DNA of 6,094 bases from Actinomycetes bacterium (lineage in GTDB: Bacteria; Actinomycetota; Acidimicrobiia; Acidimicrobiales; Palsa-688): positions 1 through 6,094 of the forward strand of contig JAKAXG010000288.1 in assembly GCA_021827225.1 (NCBI GenBank). The letters run 5' to 3'. The translations under genes were made by a program, and so were the position numbers. How positions within the stretch are numbered: position 1 is the first letter of the stretch; each line of letters opens with the position of its first letter. Under the pieces are notes generated by a model that was not told where the DNA came from, did no database searches, and saw only the letters and a program-made list of their open reading frames with translations. Shown here piece by piece: positions 5,940-6,094 of the stretch.

Positions 5940-6094
5940 CCGGCACCCGCCGGGGAGGTCGGGAACCCGCCGGTCATGGCGGCGTCGGTGTCCACCAGGC
6001 GCCGCTCGCCGTCCGACAGGACGTGCTGGACGAGGAAGGAGCAGCCACCGACCCTCCACAGGGCCACCCCCCGGGGCAGGCGGGAGACCAGGTC
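5936..6094 (-). CDS. C-terminal tail of an upstream gene in the secretion cluster (cut by right window edge)
   Basis: An open frame runs from the right edge to a TGA at 5938-5936, giving 52 residues that I translated directly. The tail contains LPRGVALWRVGG (6-17), SFLVQHVLS (19-27) and RRLVDTDAAM (31-40), then a Gly/Pro-rich end. It overlaps the coupling-protein start by GTGA, as expected for adjacent genes of one operon. The RG-ALW-V...V-H...DTD-M pattern reminds me of the end of large ATP-binding proteins beside TraG-type genes in actinobacterial conjugation clusters, but 52 residues are too few to name the family. Support for coding comes from the matched GTGA junction, and from the competing frame, which would give an Arg-rich peptide unlike a coupling-protein N-terminus. 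Confidence 0.7.
   Translation of the reverse strand, partial: DLVSRLPRGVALWRVGGCSFLVQHVLSDGERRLVDTDAAMTGGFPTSPAGAG

Noticed and set aside
2683..5946. A 1087-codon open frame on the minus strand running through three genes
   Set aside because: It is out of frame with the coupling protein and antisense to the polymerase and DoxX genes, which all have clear family motifs. Its product is Gly/Arg/Pro-rich with no recognisable domain. Stop-poor shadow frames are expected at this GC content.
1..6094. tRNA or rRNA genes, CRISPR arrays, insertion sequences, attachment repeats
   Set aside because: Nearly every base is inside a supported gene; no regularly spaced repeats, transposase motifs or tRNA-like cloverleaf were seen by eye on either strand.

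Overview
This is a gene-dense window of very high GC, with third codon positions almost always G or C and GTG starts common. Together with a MurT/GatD pair, a stand-alone LigD-type polymerase, and a start consistent with leaderless transcription, this points to an actinobacterium. The Acidimicrobiia or a related high-GC lineage is a guess from overall flavour; nothing in the window fixes the genus. No rRNA, tRNA, CRISPR array, insertion sequence or attachment site was seen, and no gap between genes exceeds about 50 bases.

Left part (1-2596, minus strand): a tightly packed operon read right to left, murT - gatD - pncB. MurT and GatD form the lipid II isoglutaminyl synthase that amidates the D-Glu residue of the peptidoglycan stem peptide. 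GatD supplies ammonia from glutamine and MurT activates the glutamate with ATP. pncB, cut by the left window edge, encodes nicotinate phosphoribosyltransferase of NAD salvage. murT and gatD overlap by ATGA, and gatD and pncB are 2 bases apart, so the three are probably translated from one message.

Middle (2597-4209): a 47-base divergent control region, then a plus-strand pair. The first gene encodes a DoxX-family membrane protein and the second, 3 bases later, a stand-alone primase-polymerase of the LigD PolDom type. Overlapping TAnnnT-type -10 candidates face both ways in the control region, and the plus-strand one would start the message at the doxX ATG itself.

Right part (4134-6094, minus strand): a VirD4/TraG-type coupling ATPase of a type IV secretion or conjugation system. 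It is preceded by the tail of another gene that overlaps it by GTGA. The coupling-protein gene converges on the polymerase gene and their coding sequences overlap tail to tail by 76 bases. This side looks like the edge of a conjugation-type module abutting housekeeping and repair genes.

I found no clearly undescribed system. The points most worth a second look are the 76-base convergent coding overlap, the DoxX/LigD-polymerase pairing without a visible ligase or Ku, the compact bidirectional promoter, the cell-wall/NAD operon, and a strong G-quadruplex motif in the coupling-protein coding strand.
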